A stretch of 64,000 bases of DNA from Streptomyces sp. GESEQ-35 (GCF_017948485.1 NZ_JAFFSX010000002.1:682001-746000), one strand, 5' to 3'. Numbered from the stretch's first letter, positions 44,444 to 53,184 are shown. Numbers and translations: made by a program. Notes: generated from the sequence alone by a model not told the origin.

Positions 44444-45252
44444 AGGTACTTGACCGTCGCCGGGTCGGCCGGGAGCAGTGTCTCGATGGCCAGCTCGGCG
44501 ACGGTCACGTCCATCGGGGTGTTGAAGGTGGAGATGGAGGAGATGAAGGACAGCACCCGGCCGTCGTGTTCGATGCGCATCGGGAGTGCGAAGTACGGGA
44601 CGGGCTCGGACGGTTCGTCCGCGGGCCCGGCCTCCTCCTCCGGTACCGGGTACGCGGCCACCTCCGCGTACAACTCCCTCAGCGGCTCGGAGCGTTGCAG
44701 GGCGATCTGCCGTTCCATCTGGGCGAGCAGATGGCCGCGCCACTCCCGCAGATTGTGGATCCGGGGCGCCAGGCCCTCCGGGTGGAGGGTCAGCCGCATC
44801 GCGTTCAGCGGCGGCACGAGCAGCGACTCGGGCAGGCCCTCCAGCAGGGTCAGGATGCCCCGGTTGGCGGCAACCACGTTGTACGTCGCGTCCACCACGA
44901 AGGCCGGATAGGGCTCGTAGCCTTGGATCAGCTGCTCGATGCCCTCGCGCAGGGTGTCCAGCGCCGGGTCCTGAAGCGGCGTCTCCCGGTAGCGCGGGGC
45001 GTAACCGGCCGCCAGCAGCAGGGCGTTGCGCTCCCGCACGGGTACGTCGAGGTGCTCGGCCAGCCGCAGCACCATCTCCTCGCTCGGCCGGGAACGGCCC
45101 GTCTCGACGAAGCTGATGTGCCGGGCGGAGGAGTCGGCCCGCAGCGCCAGCTCCAGCTGGCTGACCCGCCGCCGCTCCCGCCAGGCCCGCAGCAGCGGTC
45201 CGACGCCTTCGTCGGCGGGGAGTACGGCGGCGTCGGACGCGGGAGTGGTCAT
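44425..45252 (-). CDS. XRE-family regulator, MmyB-like
   Basis: 275 residues. Helix-turn-helix at about 25-75 (RVSQLELALRADSSARHISF then ETGRSRPSEEMVLRLAEHLD). The MmyB-like ligand domain follows, with YEPYPAFVVDATYNVVAANR, a PAS-like fold that in MmyB binds fatty acids. Such regulators usually control a neighbouring dehydrogenase or short-chain reductase, but here the neighbours are a broken membrane-protein gene and a dehydratase. The start at 45252 is chosen because the HTH homology follows it closely. Confidence 0.85.
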   Translation of the reverse strand: MTTPASDAAVLPADEGVGPLLRAWRERRRVSQLELALRADSSARHISFVETGRSRPSEEMVLRLAEHLDVPVRERNALLLAAGYAPRYRETPLQDPALDTLREGIEQLIQGYEPYPAFVVDATYNVVAANRGILTLLEGLPESLLVPPLNAMRLTLHPEGLAPRIHNLREWRGHLLAQMERQIALQRSEPLRELYAEVAAYPVPEEEAGPADEPSEPVPYFALPMRIEHDGRVLSFISSISTFNTPMDVTVAELAIETLLPADPATVKYLQSLLP

Positions 45253-45383
45253 ACGACGACGGTAGTCGAGGCCGGCGCAGATGTGTCCGGGACCGATCTC
45301 CGGGAACACGTCTGACCAGGGCCGGGAGCGTGCGGCTGTGGCACGCTGAAGGGGAACCCCGACGTCGTGGAAGGAGCGAGGCC

Positions 45384-45686
45384 ATGCCCCTCGAACCGCT
45401 GTCGCAGAAGGAGATCGAGGACCGGCTGGCGGAGCTGCCGGGCTGGTCGCAGGACGGGGACCGCATCGCCCGCTCCTACCGGCTGCGTTCGCACTTCGCG
45501 GCCACCGCGATGGTCGTCCACATCGCCCAGGTCCAGGAGGAGCTCGACCACCACTCCGACCTCACCCTGGGCTACAACACCCTGTCACTGAGCGTGAACA
45601 CGCACACGGTGGGCGCAGTGACCGAGCGGGATTTCAAGCTGGCCCGCCGGGTGGAGGAGCTGGCGCCGGGCCACGGGGCACAGTGA
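45384..45686 (+). CDS. 4a-hydroxytetrahydrobiopterin dehydratase (pterin-4a-carbinolamine dehydratase)
   Basis: 100 residues, the standard length. The active-site motif is ELDHHSDLTLGYNTLSLSVN, with the paired His, and the C-terminus TVGAVTERDFKLARRVE is conserved. It recycles the pterin cofactor of aromatic amino-acid hydroxylases; without a hydroxylase nearby it may serve another pterin use. The ATG follows GGAAGGAGCGAGGCC. The methyltransferase begins four bases after its stop, an operon arrangement. Confidence 0.92.
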   Translation: MPLEPLSQKEIEDRLAELPGWSQDGDRIARSYRLRSHFAATAMVVHIAQVQEELDHHSDLTLGYNTLSLSVNTHTVGAVTERDFKLARRVEELAPGHGAQ

Positions 45687-45690
45687 CACG

Positions 45691-46449
45691 GTGCTGGACT
45701 ACGACAAGGAAGCCGACGCCTACGACGTCACACGCGGCGGCGAACCCCGGGCCGCCGCGGCCGCCGATGCCGTCCTCGGTCTGGTACCGGCCGCGACCGG
45801 CCGCCTGCTCGACGTCGCCTGCGGCACCGGCATCGTCACCAGGCGGCTTGCGGCGGCCCGCCCCGCCCTGCGGGTGACGGGCGCGGACCTGACCTACGGG
45901 ATGGCCCGGATGGCCGTCGCACGCGTGCCCGGCGCGGTCGTGCTCGCGGACAGCCGCCGGCTGCCGTTTCCGGACCGGGCGTTCGACGCCGTGACCAGCG
46001 TGTGGCTGCTGCACCTGCTCGACGAACCCGACGACGTACGGGCCGCCGTCGCCGAGTGCGCCCGCGTGCTGCGGCCCGGGGGTGTGTACGTCACCACGGT
46101 CGACAAGGCGGCCGCGCACGACGTGGGCAGTGATATCGATGTCGTCCTCGCCCCGCGCCCGCGCCGCCCCGCCCGGGACGCGGCGGCCCACGTGGAGTCG
46201 TACGCCGCCGGGCAGGGCCTGCGACCGGCCGGGCGGGCCCGCTTCCCGGGCCTGGGCCAGGGCCGCAGCCCGCGCCGGACCGCCGCCGACCTGCGGCGCG
46301 GCTGGTTCACCCAGCTGCCGCCCGGCGAGCCGCTCACCGAACGGTTCGCCGTGTCGCTCCGGGCACTCCCCGACCAGGACCGGCCGCGCCCCGACCCGGT
46401 GTTCACCCTCCGGGCCTTCAGGAAGCCGGCCGACGAGCGAACTCCATGA
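45691..46449 (+). CDS. Class I SAM-dependent methyltransferase
   Basis: 252 residues with motif I RLLDVACGTGIVTRRLA (about 36-52), the VTGADLTYGMARMA acidic loop, motif II AVTSVWLLHLLDEPDD and post-motif VLRPGGVYVTTVDKAA. This is a Methyltransf_11 domain; the substrate is unknown. The GTG start is preceded by GGGGCACAGTGACAC. Its last 32 bases overlap, on the other strand, the end of a gene remnant. Confidence 0.8.
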   Translation: MLDYDKEADAYDVTRGGEPRAAAAADAVLGLVPAATGRLLDVACGTGIVTRRLAAARPALRVTGADLTYGMARMAVARVPGAVVLADSRRLPFPDRAFDAVTSVWLLHLLDEPDDVRAAVAECARVLRPGGVYVTTVDKAAAHDVGSDIDVVLAPRPRRPARDAAAHVESYAAGQGLRPAGRARFPGLGQGRSPRRTAADLRRGWFTQLPPGEPLTERFAVSLRALPDQDRPRPDPVFTLRAFRKPADERTP

Positions 46450-46577
46450 TCCAGTTGGTCAGCCAGGTCTCACCGCCGTCCAGGGAGAAGGCCTGCTCCC
46501 AACGCGCCGCGTCCGCCGAGACGCCCGACCAGACGAACCGCACCCGGACGTCGTTCCCGTCGTGTGCGTAGTCGCCT
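46418..46577 (-). pseudogene. C-terminal fragment of a SRPBCC/DUF1579-like gene
   Basis: On the minus strand a frame encodes VRVRFVWSGVSADAARWEQA, FSLDGGETWLTNWIMEFARR and then stops. This is the C-terminal end of a family often transcribed divergently from YafY-type regulators in Streptomyces. Only about 50 residues remain; the upstream side runs into a dispersed repeat and no start is found. It may be the lost partner of the regulator at 47192. Confidence 0.6.
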
Positions 46578-46593
46578 CTCGGCGCCGATCACC

Positions 46594-46670
46594 ACATCTC
46601 AGCCTGTCCGGCGATTGAGGACGAGGCCGTTCAGACCGAAACGGGGGTCCGGGGGCGGCAGCCCCCGGCC
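46594..46670 (+). repeat. Second dispersed repeat family (CAGCCTGTCCGGCG type)
   Basis: Contains CAGCCTGTCCGGCGATTGAG, GACGAGGCCGTTCAG, then a GGGGGCGGCAGCCCCC hairpin. It is a recognised-looking Streptomyces intergenic repeat (by memory), and only one copy was noticed in this window. Confidence 0.6.
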
Positions 46671-47173
46671 ACGGCCACGCAAGCTGACCCGCACTTGGAA
46701 TCGCCCGATGTGAACGGCTCACGCCGGCGCAGCGTCGTGCGGGCTGCTCATGTGCGGTCTCCAGTCGTTCCGGCGGGCAGGGCATCCGCCAAGTAGGCGT
46801 CCAGATCAGGGAGTTCGGGCGCGAGCAGGTGCCGCACCCAGGCGTTGCGTTCGTGCGGGATCGGCGGGAGCGGTGCCTTGCAGGCTGCGCCGCCAGGGTC
46901 GGGGGTGACGTGTTGGCGCCCTCGCTTGCGCGAACGCAGGCGATTTTGGTCCGCACCGTGAACCGGTGCCACCACGGGTTCCTGCTTCACAGGCCCCAGC
47001 CACGCCCGAAGACGTGGTCTTACGCGAGCCTCCAGAGGCGTCACTTTCCGCCCGCCCGGCGGTAGGCCCGGCATTCCATTGCCGGACACGTTGACCTCGG
47101 CGACAGAAAGCCACGGGGCGCATGCGTTCGGTGATTTCTCCGTGAAGGCCATGACATGACGCTAGGAGCCATC
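46671..47173. other. Intergenic tract without a supported gene
   Basis: About 500 bases between the repeat and the regulator's operator. A minus-strand open frame at 46748-47152 would give 134 residues opening MAFTEKSPNACAPWLSV, but it shows no family resemblance and lacks a normal ribosome site. It may be the eroded body of the divergent gene whose tail is at 46418-46577. Confidence 0.4.
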
Positions 47174-47194
47174 CACTGACATCCTCTGTCAGTG
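47174..47194. promoter_or_regulatory. Operator palindrome overlapping the regulator's start
   Basis: Perfect arms CACTGACA and TGTCAGTG around TCCTC. The last three bases are the GTG start codon of the YafY-type regulator, and the divergent intergenic tract lies on the other side. This is where self-binding sites of such regulators are expected. Confidence 0.65.
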
Positions 47195-48148
47195 AAGTCC
47201 AGCCGACTCGTCTCGATCCTGCTGCTCCTCCAGACCCGGGGCCGGATGACCGCCGCCCAGCTCGCCGAGGAGCTGGAGGTCTCCGTCCGCACGGTCTACC
47301 GGGACGTCGAGGCGCTGAGCGCGGCCGGTGTCCCGCTGTACGGCGACGCGGGCCACGCGGGCGGCTATCGGCTGCTGGACGGGTACCGCACCCGCCTCAC
47401 CGGGCTGACCGCGGACGAGGCCGAGGCGCTGTTTCTCGCGGGCGTACCGGGACCGGCCGCCGAACTGGGCCTGGGCGCCCTTCTCGCCGCCGCCGAGCTG
47501 AAAGTGCGTGCAGCGCTGCCCGTCCAGGCCGACCGGATCAGCGGCCGCTTCCACCTCGACGCCCCCGGCTGGTACGCGGACGGCGAGCAGGTCCCGTATC
47601 TCCCGGCGGTCGCCGACGCGGTGTGGAACAGCCGGGTGCTGCACGTCGTCTACCGGCGCTGGCGCGAGCCCACGGATGTGGAGCGCCGCCTGGAGCCGTA
47701 CGGCCTGGTCCTCAAGGCGGGCCGCTGGTATGTCGTCGCCGGACCCGGGCCGCGCACCTTCCGGGTCGACCAGATTCTCGAACTCGCCGTGTCCGACGAG
47801 GAGTTCGAACGCCCCGAGACATTCGACCTGGCCGCGTACTGGCAGGCGTATCAGCGGGACTTCCACGACCGGCTGTACCGGCGAGAGGCGGTGGTGCGGC
47901 TGGCGCCGGGGGTGACGCTCCCCGGTCCACTGGCCCGTGCCGTCACCGTGAACGGCCGTACGGACGACGACGGTTGGATCCAGGCCACCGTCCCCATCGA
48001 GTCCGTCGAGCACGCACACGGCGAGTTCCTGCGTCTGGGCACGGACATCGAGGTGCTGGAGCCGCCGGAGCTGCGCGCGCGGATCGCCCGTACGGTCGCC
48101 GAACTGGCCGAAAGATACGGCAACTTGGCAGCGCGTGGCGACCACTGA
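47192..48148 (+). CDS. YafY-family HTH/WYL domain transcriptional regulator
   Basis: 318 residues. A winged HTH_11 domain opens the protein (SSRLVSILLLLQTRGRMTAA then QLAEELEVSVRTVYRDVEAL). The WYL domain follows at about 140-215 with VYRRWREPTDVERRLEPYGL and VLKAGRWYVVAG. WYL domains bind nucleic-acid or nucleotide ligands. The GTG start at 47192 lies inside a palindrome, and no ribosome site precedes it, so the message is probably leaderless. The gene ends 39 bases before the rhamnogalacturonan lyase but is not obviously related to it. Confidence 0.85.
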   Translation: MKSSRLVSILLLLQTRGRMTAAQLAEELEVSVRTVYRDVEALSAAGVPLYGDAGHAGGYRLLDGYRTRLTGLTADEAEALFLAGVPGPAAELGLGALLAAAELKVRAALPVQADRISGRFHLDAPGWYADGEQVPYLPAVADAVWNSRVLHVVYRRWREPTDVERRLEPYGLVLKAGRWYVVAGPGPRTFRVDQILELAVSDEEFERPETFDLAAYWQAYQRDFHDRLYRREAVVRLAPGVTLPGPLARAVTVNGRTDDDGWIQATVPIESVEHAHGEFLRLGTDIEVLEPPELRARIARTVAELAERYGNLAARGDH

Positions 48149-48187
48149 GGGGTCGGAACCCGTCCGTCCACCCAGGAGGTACGTCTC

Positions 48188-50062
48188 GTGCAGCACCCGC
48201 ACAAGCACCGCAGACGAAGGGTCGTCCTCTCCGCGCTGGGCGCCACGACCGCGCTCGTCGCCGCCGGACTCACCGCGCTGGGCGCCACCGGTACGGCCGA
48301 GGCCGCCACCGCACGCCAGGTCGAGGCCCTGGACCGGGGCGTGGTCAGCGTCCACACCAGCAGCGGCAACCTGGTCAGCTGGCGCTGGCTCGGCACCGAC
48401 CCGAACGACGTCTCCTTCAACGTCTACCGCGCCGGTACGAAGGTCAACGCGACCCCGATCACCGGCTCCACCAACTACTTCCACTCCGGCGCGCCCGAAC
48501 AGGCCGACTACACGGTCCGCGCGGTCGTGGGCGGCGTGGAGCAGAGCGACTCGGTCCACGCGATCCAGTTCCGCACCGGCTACAAGGACGTCCCGATCAC
48601 CCCGCCCGCCGGCGGCACCACGCCCGACGGCGTCGCGTACACCTACGAGGCCAATGACGCCTCCGTCGCCGACCTCGACGGCGACGGCGCCCTCGACTTC
48701 GTCCTCAAGTGGCAGCCCACCAACGCCAAGGACAACTCCCAGTCCGGCTACACCGGCAACACGATCGTCGACGGCATCAAGCTCGACGGCACCCGCTTGT
48801 GGCGCATCGACCTGGGCCGCAACATCCGCTCCGGCGCGCACTACACGCAGTTCCAGGCGTACGACTACGACGGCGACGGCAAGGCCGAGGTCGCCATGAA
48901 GACGGCCGACGGCACGGTCGACGGGACGGGCGCGGTGATCGGCAGCTCGTCCGCCGACTACCGCAACTCCAGCGGGTACATCCTCTCCGGCCCCGAGTAC
49001 CTGACCATGTTCAACGGGCAGACCGGCAGGGCGATGGGGACGGTCGACTACGTCCCGGCCCGGGGCACGGTGTCGTCGTGGGGCGACTCGTACGGCAACC
49101 GGGTCGACCGCTTCCTCGCCGGCACCGCCTACCTGGACGGCGCCCGCCCCTCGCTCATCATGGCGCGCGGCTACTACACCCGCTCGGTGATCGCGGCCTG
49201 GGACTGGCGGAACGGCGCCTTCACCCGCCGCTGGACCTTCGACACCAACTCCTCCACCAACACGGGCAAGGGGTTCGACGGCCAGGGCTCGCACAGCCTC
49301 TCCGTCGGTGACGTCGACAACGACGGCAAGGACGAGATCGTCTACGGCGCGATGGCGGTCGACGACAACGGCAACGGGCTGTGGACCACGAAGACCGGTC
49401 ACGGCGACGCCCAGCACCTCGGCGACCTCGACCCGTCACACGCGGGCCTGGAGTACTTCAAGGTGTCGGAGTCCACTTCGCAGCCCGCGGAGCTGTACGT
49501 CAACCCCGCGAACGGCACGGTCAACTGGAGCCTGGCGGCCTGCTGCGACAACGGCCGGGGAGTGGCGGGGGACATCTACGCCGGCAACGCCGGAGCCGAG
49601 GTCTGGTCGGCCTCCGACACGTCCATCCGCGACGAGGCGGGCGCCACGAAGGGCCGCGAGCCGTCCTCCGCCAACTTCCTGTCCTGGTGGGACGGCGACA
49701 CCACCCGCGAACTCCTCGACGGCACGCACATCGACAAGTACGGCACGTCCTCGGACACACGCCTCCTGACCGGCTCCGGGGTCTCCTCGAACAACGGCAC
49801 CAAGTCCACCCCGGTCCTCTCCGGCGACCTCTTCGGCGACTGGCGCGAGGAGGTCGTCTGGCGCACCAGCAACAACACGGGCCTGCGCATCTACTCGACC
49901 CCGGTCGAGACCAGCACGAAGATCACGACCCTCCTGCACGACCCGATGTACCGCACGGGCCTGGCTTGGCAGAACACGGCTTACAACCAGCCCCCGCACC
50001 CGAGCTTCTTCATCGGCAACGGCATGGCCACGGCACCGCGGCCGACCGTCTATACCCCCTGA
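48188..50062 (+). CDS. Secreted rhamnogalacturonan lyase, PL11 family
   Basis: 624 residues. A long Arg-rich signal peptide (residues 1-39, HKHRRRRVVLSALG, cleaved after TAEAA) suggests secretion, possibly Tat. The mature protein is a PL11 eight-bladed propeller: RQVEALDRGVVSVHTSSGNL opens it, and calcium-binding blades recur as DLDGDGALD, DYDGDGKAE and DVDNDGKDE. The end reads YRTGLAWQNTAYNQPPHPSF, the family signature. It cleaves the rhamnogalacturonan I backbone of pectin by beta-elimination. There is no carbohydrate-binding module. Two in-frame propeller loops carry cysteines (ACCDNG). Confidence 0.92.
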   Translation: MQHPHKHRRRRVVLSALGATTALVAAGLTALGATGTAEAATARQVEALDRGVVSVHTSSGNLVSWRWLGTDPNDVSFNVYRAGTKVNATPITGSTNYFHSGAPEQADYTVRAVVGGVEQSDSVHAIQFRTGYKDVPITPPAGGTTPDGVAYTYEANDASVADLDGDGALDFVLKWQPTNAKDNSQSGYTGNTIVDGIKLDGTRLWRIDLGRNIRSGAHYTQFQAYDYDGDGKAEVAMKTADGTVDGTGAVIGSSSADYRNSSGYILSGPEYLTMFNGQTGRAMGTVDYVPARGTVSSWGDSYGNRVDRFLAGTAYLDGARPSLIMARGYYTRSVIAAWDWRNGAFTRRWTFDTNSSTNTGKGFDGQGSHSLSVGDVDNDGKDEIVYGAMAVDDNGNGLWTTKTGHGDAQHLGDLDPSHAGLEYFKVSESTSQPAELYVNPANGTVNWSLAACCDNGRGVAGDIYAGNAGAEVWSASDTSIRDEAGATKGREPSSANFLSWWDGDTTRELLDGTHIDKYGTSSDTRLLTGSGVSSNNGTKSTPVLSGDLFGDWREEVVWRTSNNTGLRIYSTPVETSTKITTLLHDPMYRTGLAWQNTAYNQPPHPSFFIGNGMATAPRPTVYTP

Positions 50063-50067
50063 ACGAC

Positions 50068-50105
50068 GGTGGGTGCGTGCCCCCTCGGTGAGGCACGCAC
50101 CCACC
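50068..50105. terminator. Bidirectional hairpin terminator
   Basis: Arms GGTGGGTGCGTGCC (50068-50081) and GGCACGCACCCACC (50092-50105) pair perfectly, six bases after the PL11 stop and six before the convergent remnant's end. Confidence 0.85.
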
Positions 50106-50111
50106 CACGGT

Positions 50112-50561
50112 CTAGCTGAACCCGCCGCTGAAGTCGCTGTTGAGCTGCGCCGAGCAGATGTTGTAACCGCCCTGCGCGCGGCCGGACTTCGTCTCGCCGT
50201 CGATGGTGACGGAGCACTTGACGTCGCCGCCGCCCAGGAGCTGGGCCGTCACCTGGTAGTAGAGGGCATCCTCGTCGACGGTCAGTGTCTTCTCCATCGG
50301 CAGTCCTTTGCCTGCCAGGTTGGTGCCGTCGCTGCCGTAGGTGATGTCCAGGCCCGAGGGAGCCGAGCCCCACACCTTGAACACCGCCTTGCCGCTGGGC
50401 GCGCCGTCGGCCGCGTCCGCCTTGGGCTGCGCCTTGGTCGGGGCGGTCTTGGTGACGGTCACGGCAATGGGGAGAAGGACTCGCTTGCGGGCCCAGGCCG
50501 GCGTAACGAGAGGTGTGGAGAAAATGTGAGTTGTTTGTAGGTAGGGTGATTGAGTTGTGAC
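50112..50561 (-). pseudogene. MmpS-like protein gene without start codon or membrane helix
   Basis: The frame encodes a C-terminal domain like MmpS/actinobacterial transport-accessory lipoproteins: KAVFKVWGSAPSGLDITYGS then VKCSVTIDGETKSGRAQGGY. Upstream, TTQSPYLQ and WARKRVLLPIA resemble the cytoplasmic lead of such proteins, but the text jumps directly to VTVTKTAPTKAQPKAD, so the transmembrane helix expected between them is missing. Where a start codon should be, after an AGGAAG ribosome site, the codon is GTC (50559-50561). No ATG or GTG in frame gives a sensible protein. A truncated cytosolic protein from an unusual start is the only alternative. Confidence 0.6.
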
Positions 50562-50584
50562 CGTGTCTTCCTGGTGGGCGTGGA

Positions 50585-50618
50585 AGAGGGCGCGTGTTCG
50601 ATGCAACACGCGCCCTCT
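50585..50618 (-). terminator. Hairpin terminator after the GH74 gene
   Basis: Arms AGAGGGCGCGTGTT and AACACGCGCCCTCT pair perfectly around a 6-base loop, six bases beyond the GH74 stop. Confidence 0.85.
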
Positions 50619-50623
50619 GGCAG

Positions 50624-53089
50624 TCAGTTCACTATGCAGCTTTGATCGCCGAGCTTGAACGCGGCCGGTTTCGCGTTCGACCCCGACCAGCTCCCCGTGA
50701 ACCCGTCCGCCTGGAACCCGCCCGACCACTGGTTGGTGACCTTGTACGTCACCGTGCAGGCGCCGGTCGGCGGCGGCGTGGGATCGGTTCCGCCGCCGGT
50801 GTCCGACGTGTCGCCGTAGACGACCCCGCGGCCGTTCGTCGCCACGTACACCCGGCCGTACACCCTCGGGTCGCCCGTGATCGCCGCACCCGTCCAACCC
50901 CACTGGTGGGCAGCGTCGTTGATGCGGGTCCAGGTCGCGCCCTTGTCGGTCGAGCGGAAGATGCCGCGTACGCCACCGATCTTCGCGCTGGTGTAGAGCG
51001 TCTGGTACGTCGCACCGGGCGTCGCCTTGCCGAAGCCGATCGTGTCGGCCTGCTCGACGCCGGACAGCTTGGTGAAGGTGGCGCCGGAGTCGGTCGAGTG
51101 CCACAGGCCGTACGCCCCGTCGCTCGCACCGCCCGCCAGCCACACGTCCCCCTTCGTCCCGGGCAGCGCCTTGAAGCGCACGCTGTCACCGCTGGGCAGC
51201 CCGGTCGCGGCCGACGCCGAGAAGGTCGCGCCGCCGTCCGTACTGACGTAGAACTTCCCGGACTTGAAGCCGTAGAAGGTCCCCGGGTCCACTCGGTCCG
51301 ACTCCACGATCGCGCCCGCCGGGATGCCGCTCGACGGGGACCAGGACGAGCCGAAGCCGGAGGCGTAGTGGACTCCCGCCCCCTGCGGACTCCACACGAA
51401 ACGGCTGCCGTCGGCCGCCGCCGCGACCGTGCCGCCACCGCTGACGCCCGAAGGATCCGTTCCCGCGAACCAGTTGGCGCCGTTGTCCGTCGAGAACGCG
51501 ATGTGCGGCCCGGAGTCGAGATTGCCGACGCGCACGACCGTGTTCGCGTTGCTCTCGGCGTAGTCCAGGCTGGTCGTCGAGGTGAAGTTCGGCTGGGTGA
51601 ACATCATCGACGGGACCTTCGTGAGGTCCGAGTGGCGGAAGCCGCCGATATCACCCAGCGCGCTGAGCAGGGGCGCGCCCGACGGGGGCGACGCCAGGTC
51701 GTTGACCGCCGTCTCCTCCAGGCCCTGCACCATCGGCCTGAGGCTGAACTGACCTCCGCTGTCCCACTTCGACAGATCCTCGGTGCCGTAGACCGTCGCG
51801 CCCGTCCCGTACATCATGCGGTCCGGGTTGAACGGGTCGATCTCCAACGCCTCGGTCATCCAGCCCAGTTTCGGGGTCTGTTCCGGCGGTGACGGGTTGG
51901 CGCCCCAGGTCAGCCACGGCGACGACGAGACGTCCATCGTGAAGCGGTTGGCGCGGTTGGGATATGACGTGTAGTCCCAGGCCTTCGTCCAGGTGCCGCC
52001 GCTGTCGGTGGAGCGGAAGATCTGGGTGTCCGGCCACCAGGAGCTGTACGCCGTCGCCATCACCGTGCCGGGATGCTGCCGGTCGACGGTCAGGCCGCTG
52101 AAGCCGTAGTACGTGTCGGCCTCCGCCACCGGGCTGATGTCCGTCCAGGTGCCGGTCCCGGTCGCGTACCGCCACAGCCGGCCCTTGCCGCCGTCGTACG
52201 GGCCGCCCTTGTCGCTGTAGGCGAGGTACAGGTAGCCGTTCGTCGCGTCGAGCACGCCCTTGTGGGCGAGGTAGCCGGTCGGCTGACCGGCGATCCGGGA
52301 CCAGGTCGCACCCGCGTCCGTCGACCGGTACACCGCGCTGTCCTTGTCGGCGACCCCCACGTAGATCGTCCGCGTGGCGTTGCCGGAGGTGCCCGTCGAC
52401 TCGTCGAAGGTGACCCAGGCGATGCCCTGGTTGTCGGAGGCGTAGCCGCTCGTGTCGCCCGGATCCTGGACGTAGTTGCCGACGTTGGGGAAGTTCGTCA
52501 CCTGCGACCAGGACACACCGGAGTCCGTCGACCGCCACAGCCCCTTGCCGCTCGGCGCGCCCAGATACAGCACGCTGTTCCTGTTCGGATCTACAGCGAG
52601 CCGCTCACCCATGCCCCGGCCGGGCATGTTGCCGCCCAGCTTGAACGGCAGGTCGGCCTTCTGCCAGCTCGCGCCCCGGTCGGCGGAGCGCAGCACGGCA
52701 CCGTTCCCCGGGTCCCAACTGTTCGTGTACGTGCCGACAGCCGCATACACCCGGTCCGGGTCGACCGAGTCGGAGGCCACGCTCACGACGCCCGTGTGCC
52801 CCCAGTCGTCCCAGCCGACGGAGTCCAGCAGCGGCGTCCAGGTCTTCGTCGACTCCTGCCAGCGGTAGGCACCGCCGATGTCGGTGCGGGCGTAGGCCAG
52901 GTTCTTCTCGGCGCGGTTGAAGACGATGCCGGGGACGAAACCGCCCCCGTCGATCCGGGCGTTCTTCCAGGTGTACGTGTCGGCCGCGATCGACACCGGC
53001 TCGGTATCGGCGGCCAGTGCGGGCGGGGTGCCCGCCAACAATCCGGCCGCGAGCGCAAGCACGGCCGTGAGGATACGGGTTCTTCGCAC
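50624..53089 (-). CDS. Secreted xyloglucanase, GH74, with an internally deleted CBM2
   Basis: 821 residues. Signal peptide 1-26 (AGTPPALAA). The GH74 double propeller covers about 30-750: GGGFVPGIVFNRAEKNLAYA with the catalytic Asp in RTDIGGAYRW, many sialidase-like Asp-box repeats (STDSGVSWS, SADRGASWQ), and the second catalytic Asp in ALGDIGGFRHSD. A Pro/Thr linker leads to CBM2: CTVTYKVTNQWSGGFQA joins directly to DGFTGSWSGSNAKPAAFKLG and QSCIVN. Normal CBM2 has about 100 residues; this has about 46, lacking the middle, so cellulose binding is doubtful. It should cut xyloglucan. GTG start. Confidence 0.9.
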   Translation of the reverse strand: MRRTRILTAVLALAAGLLAGTPPALAADTEPVSIAADTYTWKNARIDGGGFVPGIVFNRAEKNLAYARTDIGGAYRWQESTKTWTPLLDSVGWDDWGHTGVVSVASDSVDPDRVYAAVGTYTNSWDPGNGAVLRSADRGASWQKADLPFKLGGNMPGRGMGERLAVDPNRNSVLYLGAPSGKGLWRSTDSGVSWSQVTNFPNVGNYVQDPGDTSGYASDNQGIAWVTFDESTGTSGNATRTIYVGVADKDSAVYRSTDAGATWSRIAGQPTGYLAHKGVLDATNGYLYLAYSDKGGPYDGGKGRLWRYATGTGTWTDISPVAEADTYYGFSGLTVDRQHPGTVMATAYSSWWPDTQIFRSTDSGGTWTKAWDYTSYPNRANRFTMDVSSSPWLTWGANPSPPEQTPKLGWMTEALEIDPFNPDRMMYGTGATVYGTEDLSKWDSGGQFSLRPMVQGLEETAVNDLASPPSGAPLLSALGDIGGFRHSDLTKVPSMMFTQPNFTSTTSLDYAESNANTVVRVGNLDSGPHIAFSTDNGANWFAGTDPSGVSGGGTVAAAADGSRFVWSPQGAGVHYASGFGSSWSPSSGIPAGAIVESDRVDPGTFYGFKSGKFYVSTDGGATFSASAATGLPSGDSVRFKALPGTKGDVWLAGGASDGAYGLWHSTDSGATFTKLSGVEQADTIGFGKATPGATYQTLYTSAKIGGVRGIFRSTDKGATWTRINDAAHQWGWTGAAITGDPRVYGRVYVATNGRGVVYGDTSDTGGGTDPTPPPTGACTVTYKVTNQWSGGFQADGFTGSWSGSNAKPAAFKLGDQSCIVN

Positions 53090-53129
53090 GGTCGGGGGGT
53101 TCCCTTCTCAAAAGAGGGGGGCACGACAG

Positions 53130-53184
53130 CGCCCCGATAGGGGCGCGGGGAACTGCGCGACCAGCCACAACGGGCCCGCAGTCG
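53130..53184 (-). repeat. Dispersed hairpin repeat, copy G
   Basis: Plus strand reads GCGCCCCGATAGGGGCGCGG, GGAACTGCGCGACCAGCCAC and a CGGGCCCGCAG box. It lies between GH48 and GH74, both on the minus strand, where its hairpin could weaken read-through. Confidence 0.85.

Noticed and set aside
46748..47152. 134-codon minus-strand frame near the YafY-type regulator
   Set aside because: No family resemblance, weak codon pattern, no ribosome site; kept only as a description of the intergenic tract.
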